A DNA stretch of 32,484 nt from Streptomyces sp. SID9727 (GTDB lineage Bacteria > Actinomycetota > Actinomycetes > Streptomycetales > Streptomycetaceae): contig NZ_JAAGNI010000234.1 of assembly GCF_010550605.1 (NCBI RefSeq), positions 1 through 32,484 of the forward strand, given 5' to 3'. The notes under the pieces were generated by a model that saw only the letters and a list, made by a program, of their open reading frames with translations, was not told the DNA's origin and made no database searches. Positions 26,871-32,484 of the stretch are shown in pieces (position 1 is the first letter of the stretch; each line of letters starts with the position of its first letter). The translations under genes and the position numbers were made by a program.

Positions 26871-27785
26871 TCACGCCAGGACGCGACCGTGCGCCCTCAG
26901 CGTTTCCAGCGCTCTGAGGGTCACCAGAGGGCGTCCCTCCAGCGCCGTCCCGGGTGCCCACTGCCGCCACGTGACCGGCCAGCCGCCGTCCGCCTCCTGT
27001 GCGGCGGCCAGATGGTCGAGCGAGCGCTCCATCTCGGTGTCGGAGAACCACCGCCGGGCAAGCGATGCGGGCGTACGGGCGTAGTCGTACGGGAAGTGCT
27101 GCTCTCCCGGCGCGTACCCGGGGGCCACCGGGTACTCCGCGCGCCGGTCCGGATCGAGCACGGCGAGCCGCTGGTCGCGCACCAGGTGCCCCAGCCGTTC
27201 GGCGGCGGCCTCCGCCCGGGGCCGGTCCGGCACCCCGTCGAGGAAGGCGACCGCGGCCTCGATCTCGTACGGGTGCGACACGTCCAGGGCGTCCACGGCC
27301 GACCAGCAGAAGTCGGTCGCCCGGAAGAGCCAGGCGTGCCACACCGCGTTGCGGTGCAGCAGCCCGACGACGGGGCCGGTGGCCAGCAGTTCGGCCGGAG
27401 GGTCGTCGACGATCGGGATGAAGGGGGCCGCCGGGTAGTCGCGCTGGGAGGGGAGCAGCGCGGGCAGGGCGCCCTCCTTGGTGGACACCTCCGTCAGATA
27501 CCGGCAGATCCGCTCCACCCGCAGACCGCCGCACCGGCCGATGGCATCGAGGACGCTCAGCGCGTGGGCGGTGTGCAGGGGCTGACTGACAGGGCCCCGC
27601 AGGTCGGGTTCGAGCGCGTGGCCGTAGCCGCCGTCCTCGTTGGCGTAGGCGGTGAGGGCCGTCTCCACCGCGTCCGCGCCTCCCTCCAGATATTGATGGG
27701 CGAACCGCCGCTGTTCGAGGACACGGGCTGTGAGCCAGATGAACCGCTCGGCCCGGTCGAGGGGACTTGTTCCAGTTGCAGCCAT
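26871..27785 (-). CDS. Alpha/alpha-toroid (prenyltransferase/squalene-cyclase-like) protein
   Basis: A 304-residue soluble protein of unknown role. Repeated helical motifs such as ANEDGGYGHALEPDLRGP (about 47-64) and AAQEADGGWPVTWRQWAPGT near the C-terminus recall the QW/DGG repeats of the terpenoid-cyclase/prenyltransferase fold. The catalytic DXDD or DCTAE signatures of squalene cyclases are absent, so cyclase activity is not claimed. The ATG at 27785 has no ribosome site; TACGGT ends 6 nt upstream, which would give a leaderless mRNA. It is convergent with azlCD and divergent from the DUF3046 gene. Confidence 0.75.
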   Translation of the reverse strand: MAATGTSPLDRAERFIWLTARVLEQRRFAHQYLEGGADAVETALTAYANEDGGYGHALEPDLRGPVSQPLHTAHALSVLDAIGRCGGLRVERICRYLTEVSTKEGALPALLPSQRDYPAAPFIPIVDDPPAELLATGPVVGLLHRNAVWHAWLFRATDFCWSAVDALDVSHPYEIEAAVAFLDGVPDRPRAEAAAERLGHLVRDQRLAVLDPDRRAEYPVAPGYAPGEQHFPYDYARTPASLARRWFSDTEMERSLDHLAAAQEADGGWPVTWRQWAPGTALEGRPLVTLRALETLRAHGRVLA

Positions 27786-27864
27786 GGACCGACCGTAGGG
27801 CTTCGGCCCCCCGAGCAGGGCCGATGCGGCCCGGCTGCACTCTCAGGAGCGGGATACTGAAGGC

Positions 27865-28059
27865 ATGCGGTTGACGATTTTCTGGGAACGGATGGCGGAC
27901 CACTTCGGCGCGGCCTACGCGGACTCCTTCGCACGCGACCATGTGATGGCCGAGCTGGGCGGACGTACGGTCCACGAGGCGCTGGCGGCCGGCTGGGAGG
28001 CGAAGGACGTCTGGCGCGGCGTCTGCGTCGCGATGGACATTCCCGCCGACAGGCGCTGA
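27865..28059 (+). CDS. DUF3046 family protein
   Basis: A 64-residue actinobacterial protein of unknown function, matching the DUF3046 pattern MRLTxFWxRMxxHFGxAYADSxARDHVxxELGGRTVxEAL and ending in a VWRGVCVAMDIP-type helix. It is commonly found close to recA in actinobacteria, as here. GATACT (27853-27858) ends 6 nt before the ATG and only a weak GAAGG is present, so translation may start on a leaderless mRNA. Confidence 0.88.
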   Translation: MRLTIFWERMADHFGAAYADSFARDHVMAELGGRTVHEALAAGWEAKDVWRGVCVAMDIPADRR

Positions 28060-28072
28060 CGGAGGCGGGAAA

Positions 28073-28087
28073 GGAAGGCCGCCTTCC
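28073..28087 (+). terminator. Small hairpin after the DUF3046 gene
   Basis: GGAAGG (28073-28078) and CCTTCC (28082-28087) form a 6-bp stem with a 3-nt loop, 13 nt after the stop. It is short and lacks a T run, so this is only a weak candidate. Confidence 0.3.
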
Positions 28088-28131
28088 GGGGCGCGCGAGG
28101 CACTGTCACCCACATAGGCGAGACTTGCTCC

Positions 28132-29430
28132 GTGGCACCCACAGACGAGACCGCACAGATCCAGCCGCCGCGCACGCCGCCCGTACCGCCGGCCGCCCCA
28201 CCGGCCCCGCCGTCCGGCGCCGGGCCCGCCCGCATGCCCGCCTGGCTGCCGCGCGCCATGGTCCTCGCCCTTGCCCTTTACGCCTGCTTCCGGCTCGGCA
28301 GCTGGGCGTTCGACCAGCTCATCGGCCTGCTGATCAATGTGCTGATCGCCTTCTTCCTGGCGCTCGCCATCGAACCCGCCGTGAGCCGGATGTCCGCCCG
28401 CGGCATGCGCCGGGGCCTCGCCACCTTCCTGGTCTTCCTCGTCGTGCTGATCGCCGGGGCCGGCTTCGTCGTGCTGCTCGGCTCGATGCTCGCCGGCCAG
28501 ATCGTCGACATGGTGGAGGACTTCCCGAAGTACCTCGACTCGGTGATCAACTGGGTCAACCAGACCTTCCACACGGAGCTCTCCCGCGTCGAGGTCCAGG
28601 ACAGCCTGCTGCACTCCGACTGGCTGCAGAAGTACGTCCAGAACAGCGCGACCGGTGTGCTCGACGTCTCGGCGACCGTTCTCGGCGGCCTCTTCCGCCT
28701 GCTGACCATCTTCCTGTTCTCCTTCTACTTCGCGGCGGACGGGCCCCGGCTGCGCCGCGGGCTGTGCTCCGTGCTGCCCCCCGCCCGTCAGGCGGAGGTG
28801 CTGCGGGCCTGGGAGATCGCCGTCGGCAAGACGGGCGGCTACCTCTACTCGCGCGGCCTGATGGCGCTCATCTCCGGCATCGCGCACTACATCCTGCTGG
28901 CCGCCCTCGGAGTGCCGTACGCGCCGGCGCTCGCGGTCTGGGTCGGGCTCGTCTCCCAGTTCATCCCCACGATCGGCACCTACCTCGCGGGCGCCCTGCC
29001 GATGCTGATCGCCTTCACCGTCGATCCCTGGTACGCGCTGTGGGTGCTCGGCTTCGTCGTGGTGTACCAGCAGTTCGAGAACTACATGCTGCAGCCCAAG
29101 CTCACCGCGAAGACGGTGGACATCCACCCCGCCGTGGCGTTCGGCTCGGTCATCGCGGGCACGGCGCTCATGGGCGCCGTCGGCGCGCTGATCGCCATCC
29201 CGGCCGTGGCCACGCTCCAGGCGTTCCTCGGCGCGTACGTGAAGCGCTACGACGTCACGGACGACCCACGTGTCCACGGCAGCCGCCCCGGCGTGCGGGG
29301 CGAGCCCCTGTGGACGCGCCTGAGGCGGATGCGTACCGCTTTCGCGGGTGAGGACGGCCGGGGTACGGACGGCGGCGAGCCGGAGGAACCGAGGAGGCCG
29401 GAGGGGCCTTCCGGGCCGAGCAGCACCTGA
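28132..29430 (+). CDS. AI-2E/PerM family membrane transporter
   Basis: A 432-residue integral membrane protein of the AI-2E (PerM/TqsA) family. A Pro/Ala-rich cytoplasmic N-terminus (1-35) leads into about eight membrane helices (roughly 40-395). Family sequences such as IAFFLALAIEPAVSRM, LLTIFLFSFYFAADGPRLRR and SQFIPTIGTYLAGALPML are clear. The C-terminus is hydrophilic and acidic. Members have been linked to export of AI-2, polyamines or ions, so no substrate is assigned. The GTG at 28132 has no ribosome site; GAGACT ends 6 nt upstream, again allowing a leaderless start. It runs toward recA but is separated from it by the broken gene and regulatory region. Confidence 0.85.
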   Translation: MAPTDETAQIQPPRTPPVPPAAPPAPPSGAGPARMPAWLPRAMVLALALYACFRLGSWAFDQLIGLLINVLIAFFLALAIEPAVSRMSARGMRRGLATFLVFLVVLIAGAGFVVLLGSMLAGQIVDMVEDFPKYLDSVINWVNQTFHTELSRVEVQDSLLHSDWLQKYVQNSATGVLDVSATVLGGLFRLLTIFLFSFYFAADGPRLRRGLCSVLPPARQAEVLRAWEIAVGKTGGYLYSRGLMALISGIAHYILLAALGVPYAPALAVWVGLVSQFIPTIGTYLAGALPMLIAFTVDPWYALWVLGFVVVYQQFENYMLQPKLTAKTVDIHPAVAFGSVIAGTALMGAVGALIAIPAVATLQAFLGAYVKRYDVTDDPRVHGSRPGVRGEPLWTRLRRMRTAFAGEDGRGTDGGEPEEPRRPEGPSGPSST

Positions 29431-29505
29431 TGCGCTCGTTCCGCCGGAGGGGGCCGGGCGGCCCGTAGGCTGAGGCGCGGGATGTCGTGCCGGCCCTGGG
29501 GGAAC

Positions 29506-29866
29506 ATGGAGTGGCTGTCCCTGGCATCGGCGGCCGTGGCCGTCCGCGGCGCGGCGGCGGCCGCGCTCTTCAGCTACTGGCAGCAGCGCCGCCTGCGGTC
29601 CCGGGAGCAGCCGGCCCGGCCGGCGCCGCTGCCTGGGCCGCGCGGTGTTCCGGGCGAAGCCGGAACACGACCAGGAGTTCGCCGCGTGGTTCACCGGTCT
29701 GCTGGCGGACGTGGACGGACTGGCGGCTGACACCGCCCAGGCCGTCGGCCGCCTCACGGATCTCCAGGTCCAGCTGATCGCGCTGATCGGTCTGCTGGAC
29801 CCCGGAAGGGAACGCTTCCCCCAGTTCAGGCTTGCCTACAGCCCGCGCACCCCGCCCCGGAGCTGA
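29506..29866 (+). pseudogene. Decayed DUF gene: N- and C-terminal fragments in different frames
   Basis: Two short coding-like pieces lie end to end in different frames. The first starts at ATG 29506 after a GGGGGAAC site and encodes MEWLSLASAAVAVRG then AAAALFSYWQQRRLRSREQ, a membrane anchor followed by a basic helix; this is a typical beginning of actinobacterial proteins of 200-300 residues. The second, in the +1 frame from about 29642 to the TGA at 29864-29866, encodes PEHDQEFAAWFTGLLADVDG and GRLTDLQVQLIALIGLLDPG, which looks like the end of such a protein. The join (about 29620-29645) is low-complexity Pro/Gly/Arg. An internal deletion plus frameshift of one ancestral gene explains this best. 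Alternatively the downstream piece is a real 73-residue gene starting at GTG 29645. Confidence 0.5.
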
Positions 29867-29912
29867 CCGTTCCGCTCCTCCGTCCCCACGCGCCCGGGGC
29901 GGCGTGGTGCGC

Positions 29913-29942
29913 TTGACACTGAAATCGAACATCCATTCTCAT
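29913..29942 (+). promoter_or_regulatory. recA promoter P1 with LexA (SOS) box
   Basis: A perfect -35 TTGACA (29913-29918) lies 18 nt before TCTCAT (29937-29942), a poor -10. Overlapping the -10 is TCGAAC-ATCC-ATTCTC (29925-29940), which differs at one core position from the actinobacterial LexA consensus GAAC-N4-GTTC. LexA bound here would block the promoter. The same sequence is, from memory, the known recA SOS box of Streptomyces. Confidence 0.8.
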
Positions 29943-29980
29943 GGGATTCCGGCCGGGTTTTCCCGGGCCCGACCGTGGAG

Positions 29981-29989
29981 TTGTCCACA
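29981..29989 (+). promoter_or_regulatory. DnaA box (TTGTCCACA) upstream of recA
   Basis: TTGTCCACA is a perfect match to the preferred Streptomyces DnaA-box. It lies between the two recA promoters, about 90 nt before the recA ATG. It is the only perfect copy noticed in the window. Confidence 0.6.
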
Positions 29990-30012
29990 GGCCGGGAGGA
30001 CGTCGAGGCCCA

Positions 30013-30035
30013 TTGTCAGTGGCAGGGGTTAGCGT
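30013..30035 (+). promoter_or_regulatory. PafBC/RecA-NDp-type DNA-damage promoter of recA
   Basis: TTGTCAGTGGC (30013-30023), 6 nt, TAGCGT (30030-30035). This matches the TTGTCAGTGGC-N6-TAGggT promoter reported for Streptomyces recA and the mycobacterial RecA-NDp class, which respond to DNA damage independently of LexA through PafBC. Transcription should start about 7 nt downstream, at or beside the in-frame GTG 30043. Confidence 0.88.
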
Positions 30036-30078
30036 CTTTGACGTGAAGCGATCGACTCAAGCAAATCGGGTGGAACCC

Positions 30079-31203
30079 ATGGCAGGAACCGACCGCGAGA
30101 AGGCGCTGGACGCCGCACTCGCACAGATTGAACGGCAATTCGGCAAGGGCGCGGTGATGCGCCTCGGCGAGCGGCCGAACGAGCCCATCGAGGTGATTCC
30201 CACCGGGTCCACCGCGCTCGACGTCGCGCTCGGCGTCGGCGGTCTGCCGCGCGGCCGAGTGGTGGAGGTGTACGGACCGGAGTCCTCCGGTAAGACGACG
30301 CTCACGCTGCACGCCGTGGCGAACGCGCAGCGGCTCGGCGGCTCGGTGGCCTTCATCGACGCGGAGCACGCCCTCGACCCCGAGTACGCGAAGAAGCTCG
30401 GCGTCGACATCGACAGCCTCATCCTGTCCCAGCCGGACAACGGTGAGCAGGCCCTCGAGATCGTGGACATGCTGGTCCGCTCGGGCGCCCTCGACCTCAT
30501 CGTCATCGACTCCGTCGCGGCCCTGGTGCCGCGCGCGGAGATCGAGGGCGAGATGGGTGACTCGCACGTGGGTCTCCAGGCCCGCCTGATGAGCCAGGCG
30601 CTCCGGAAGATCACCAGCGCGCTCAACCAGTCCAAGACCACCGCGATCTTCATCAACCAGCTCCGCGAGAAGATCGGTGTGATGTTCGGCTCGCCGGAGA
30701 CCACCACCGGTGGCCGCGCGCTCAAGTTCTACGCCTCGGTGCGCCTCGACATCCGCCGGATCGAGACGCTCAAGGACGGCACCGACGCGGTCGGCAACCG
30801 CACCCGCGTCAAGGTCGTCAAGAACAAGGTCGCGCCGCCCTTCAAGCAGGCCGAGTTCGACATCCTCTACGGCCAGGGCATCAGCCGCGAGGGCGGTCTG
30901 ATCGACATGGGCGTGGAGCACGGCTTCGTCCGCAAGGCCGGCGCCTGGTACACGTACGAGGGCGACCAGCTCGGCCAGGGCAAGGAGAACGCGCGCAACT
31001 TCCTCAAGGACAATCCCGACCTCGCCAACGAGATCGAGAAGAAGATCCTGGCGAAGCTGGGCGTCGGGGTCCGGCCCGAGGACGCCGCCGAGTCCGGGGC
31101 GGAGGCGCCGGGCGCCGCGGCCCCCGCCGAGGCTGCGGCGAAGCCGGCGACGGCGGCGGCCGGCAAGACCAAGCCGGCCAAGGCGGCCGCGGCCAAGAGC
31201 TGA
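30079..31203 (+). CDS. recA: Recombinase RecA
   Basis: A 374-residue RecA, the ATP-dependent strand-exchange protein and LexA co-protease. It starts [18 protein letters not shown], with Walker [10 protein letters not shown] (about 70-78), the Walker B strand [12 protein letters not shown] and the DNA-binding loop region around [24 protein letters not shown] and the [22 protein letters not shown] segment. The C-terminal tail (about 330-374) is Ala/Lys/Pro-rich and ends in KAAAAKS, as usual in Streptomyces. The ATG at 30079 is supported by GGTGG at 30069-30073. An in-frame GTG at 30043, 12 codons upstream, sits at the expected start of the PafBC-type transcript and could give a longer form. recX follows after 3 nt. 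Confidence 0.98.
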   Translation: MAGTDREKALDAALAQIERQFGKGAVMRLGERPNEPIEVIPTGSTALDVALGVGGLPRGRVVEVYGPESSGKTTLTLHAVANAQRLGGSVAFIDAEHALDPEYAKKLGVDIDSLILSQPDNGEQALEIVDMLVRSGALDLIVIDSVAALVPRAEIEGEMGDSHVGLQARLMSQALRKITSALNQSKTTAIFINQLREKIGVMFGSPETTTGGRALKFYASVRLDIRRIETLKDGTDAVGNRTRVKVVKNKVAPPFKQAEFDILYGQGISREGGLIDMGVEHGFVRKAGAWYTYEGDQLGQGKENARNFLKDNPDLANEIEKKILAKLGVGVRPEDAAESGAEAPGAAAPAEAAAKPATAAAGKTKPAKAAAAKS

Positions 31204-31206
31204 TCC

Positions 31207-31848
31207 GTGACGCGTCGTACAGAGTGGCCGGCCGGCGCCGCCGACCCCGGCGCGGCCCCCGGATCCGGTGAGGGAGCGGGACGCCGTTCCCGCTCCCGGC
31301 CCAGTGACAGCGGTTCCCCCTCCTTGTCGAGGGCCGAGAAGGGGGAACCGCGCGACCCGGTCGAGCAGGCGCGTGCCATCTGCCTGCGGCTGCTCACCGG
31401 CACGCCGCGCACCCGCAAGCAACTCGCGGACGCCCTGCGCAAGCGGGAGATCCCGGACGAGGCGGCCGAAGAGGTGCTGTCCCGTTTCGAGGACGTCGGG
31501 CTGATCGATGACGCCGCGTTCGCGGACGCCTGGGTGGAGTCCCGGCACCACGGCCGCGGGCTCGCCCGCCGGGCGCTGGTCCGTGAGCTGCGGACCAAGG
31601 GGGTGGACGCCGCCGTGATCGATGAAGCCGTCGGGCAGCTGGACTCCGAACAGGAGGAGGAGACCGCGCGGGAGCTCGTCGCCCGCAAGCTACGGTCCAC
31701 CCGGGGGCTGGACCGCGACAAGCGCCTGCGCCGCCTCGCGGGCATGCTCGCCCGCAAGGGATACGGCGAGGGAATGGCGCTGCGCGTGGTGCGCCGGGCG
31801 CTGGAGGATGAGGGGGAGGACACGGAAGGGCTGGACGAGCCCTTCTGA
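31207..31848 (+). CDS. recX: RecA regulator RecX
   Basis: A 213-residue RecX protein, which caps or inhibits RecA filaments. The first ~55 residues are Gly/Ser/Arg-rich and variable. The helical repeats start at about 58 ([24 protein letters not shown]), include [24 protein letters not shown] and end with [25 protein letters not shown]. The GTG at 31207 lies 3 nt after the recA stop with no independent ribosome site, so translation is probably coupled to recA. Its stop is 10 nt from that of the convergent gene at the right edge. Confidence 0.94.
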   Translation: MTRRTEWPAGAADPGAAPGSGEGAGRRSRSRPSDSGSPSLSRAEKGEPRDPVEQARAICLRLLTGTPRTRKQLADALRKREIPDEAAEEVLSRFEDVGLIDDAAFADAWVESRHHGRGLARRALVRELRTKGVDAAVIDEAVGQLDSEQEEETARELVARKLRSTRGLDRDKRLRRLAGMLARKGYGEGMALRVVRRALEDEGEDTEGLDEPF

Positions 31849-31858
31849 GCCGGCGCGG

Positions 31859-32484
31859 CTACTGGCCGGCGCGGGCCGCGCGGCTGATGGTGGCGTCGAC
31901 CAGCGCGAGGGCGTCCTCGGCTGTGCGTCCGGGATAGCGGTTCCAGGAACCGATCAGCCCGGTCCAGCCCTGCGAGCGGAGCTCCGCGATCAGCCACGCC
32001 CCGGCCCGGTCGACCGTCTCCGCAGAGCCGTAGCCCAAGCGGTGCGCGGTGAGCATGGCGCCGCAGACACAGCGAGCGCCCCGGAGGTCGCGGAGCCGGT
32101 ACGGGGTGTTCTGCCAGCCCCACTCGGTCAGGATCCGCCGGGCGTGGGCGAGATGGACGGACGGCCGCACATCGGGCCGCCCGACGCGCCGCCACGCGTG
32201 GAGCCGGTCGGGCAGGATCGCACCGATGCGCCCCGGGAGCGGGCGCTCGCGCGGCGCGGCGGGGGGCAGCGCCCGGACGGTGTCGGCGATCAGCCGGTCC
32301 ACCGGTACGGAGAGCAGGGCGCGCCAGTCGGTGGCGGGGGCGGACGCGTCCGGCACGTCGGCGGGCGCGGGGCCGGGGGGCTGGGGTGCGGGAGCGGGTG
32401 CGGTCAGGTCCCAGCCGGTGACGATCTGCTGCCAGGCGGCCGTGTCATGGAGGCGCGCGGCCTGGGCGTCGAGTGCGTCGGGGG
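31859..32484 (-). CDS. DUF6197-like hypothetical protein, 5' end beyond window
   Basis: An incomplete gene running off the right edge. The stop is at 31859-31861 and the frame is open to the edge, with coding-like sequence (LDAQAARLHDTAAWQQIVTG) upstream of the nearest GTG (32356), so the true start lies outside the window. The C-terminal ~100 residues (HLAHARRILTEWGWQ, RDLRGARCVCGAMLTAHRLG, GSWNRYPGRTAEDALALVDATI) resemble the DUF6197 pattern of two conserved cysteines followed by WN..PGRT. The middle is Pro/Ala-rich. The function is unknown. It is convergent with recX. Confidence 0.75.
   Translation of the reverse strand, partial: PDALDAQAARLHDTAAWQQIVTGWDLTAPAPAPQPPGPAPADVPDASAPATDWRALLSVPVDRLIADTVRALPPAAPRERPLPGRIGAILPDRLHAWRRVGRPDVRPSVHLAHARRILTEWGWQNTPYRLRDLRGARCVCGAMLTAHRLGYGSAETVDRAGAWLIAELRSQGWTGLIGSWNRYPGRTAEDALALVDATISRAARAGQ

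Noticed and set aside
26586..26917. Short plus-strand frames through the palindrome downstream of azlD
   Set aside because: They cross the hairpin arms and the terminator and show Arg-rich noise with no ribosome site.
31849..31874. A 10-bp direct repeat (GCCGGCGCGG twice) between recX and the DUF6197-like gene
   Set aside because: It is short, GC-rich and partly within coding sequence; chance is sufficient.

Overview
The window is high-GC actinobacterial DNA, almost certainly from a Streptomyces chromosome. The rRNA sequences, GTG starts, GC-rich wobble positions, RecA and FtsK sequences, and above all the gene order (osaC-osaA-osaB-ftsK ... rimO-pgsA-cinA-clgR-dps ... nei-lhr ... recA-recX) match from memory the S. 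coelicolor core region around SCO5747-SCO5770. No phage, plasmid, CRISPR array or biosynthetic cluster was seen.

Layout. Positions 1-647 hold the 3' end of an rRNA operon (partial 23S, 5S, terminator), followed by a tRNA-Thr(GGT) gene with its own promoter and a bidirectional terminator. From 895 to 10235 lies an osmotic-stress signalling block. The PP2C phosphatase/anti-sigma protein OsaC is divergent from the very large soluble hybrid kinase OsaA, which carries ten exact-length 92-residue HAMP repeats, and OsaA is followed by the response regulator OsaB. Next come ftsK, a RodZ-like membrane HTH gene and the overlapping chain rimO-pgsA-cinA-(37-codon ORF)-clgR. A Dps/CsbD stress pair and a small membrane protein complete the left two thirds.

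From 18996 to the end, the theme is DNA repair with accessory genes between. The helicase gene lhr and the glycosylase gene nei run leftward. Then come an AraC regulator with an AzlCD-type amino-acid exporter, a striking 168-nt imperfect palindrome, an alpha/alpha-toroid protein, DUF3046, an AI-2E/PerM-family membrane protein and an apparently decayed gene. recA-recX follow, and a DUF6197-like gene runs off the right edge.

How the parts connect. The recA upstream region contains a near-consensus LexA box next to a TTGACA hexamer, a perfect DnaA-box match, and a TTGTCAGTGGC-N6-TAGCGT promoter of the LexA-independent (PafBC/RecA-NDp) class. The same 11-mer occurs upstream of lhr, where its -10 lies exactly 7 nt before an ATG. 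lhr-nei and recA-recX are therefore probably co-induced by DNA damage through one LexA-independent pathway. OsaC (known to act on SigB in S. coelicolor) and the Dps/CsbD pair fit a shared general-stress theme.

Least explained are the 168-nt palindrome after azlD, whose seven wobble pairs are all G.U in one transcript direction, the sORF wedged between cinA and clgR by stop/start overlaps on both sides, and the broken gene upstream of recA.
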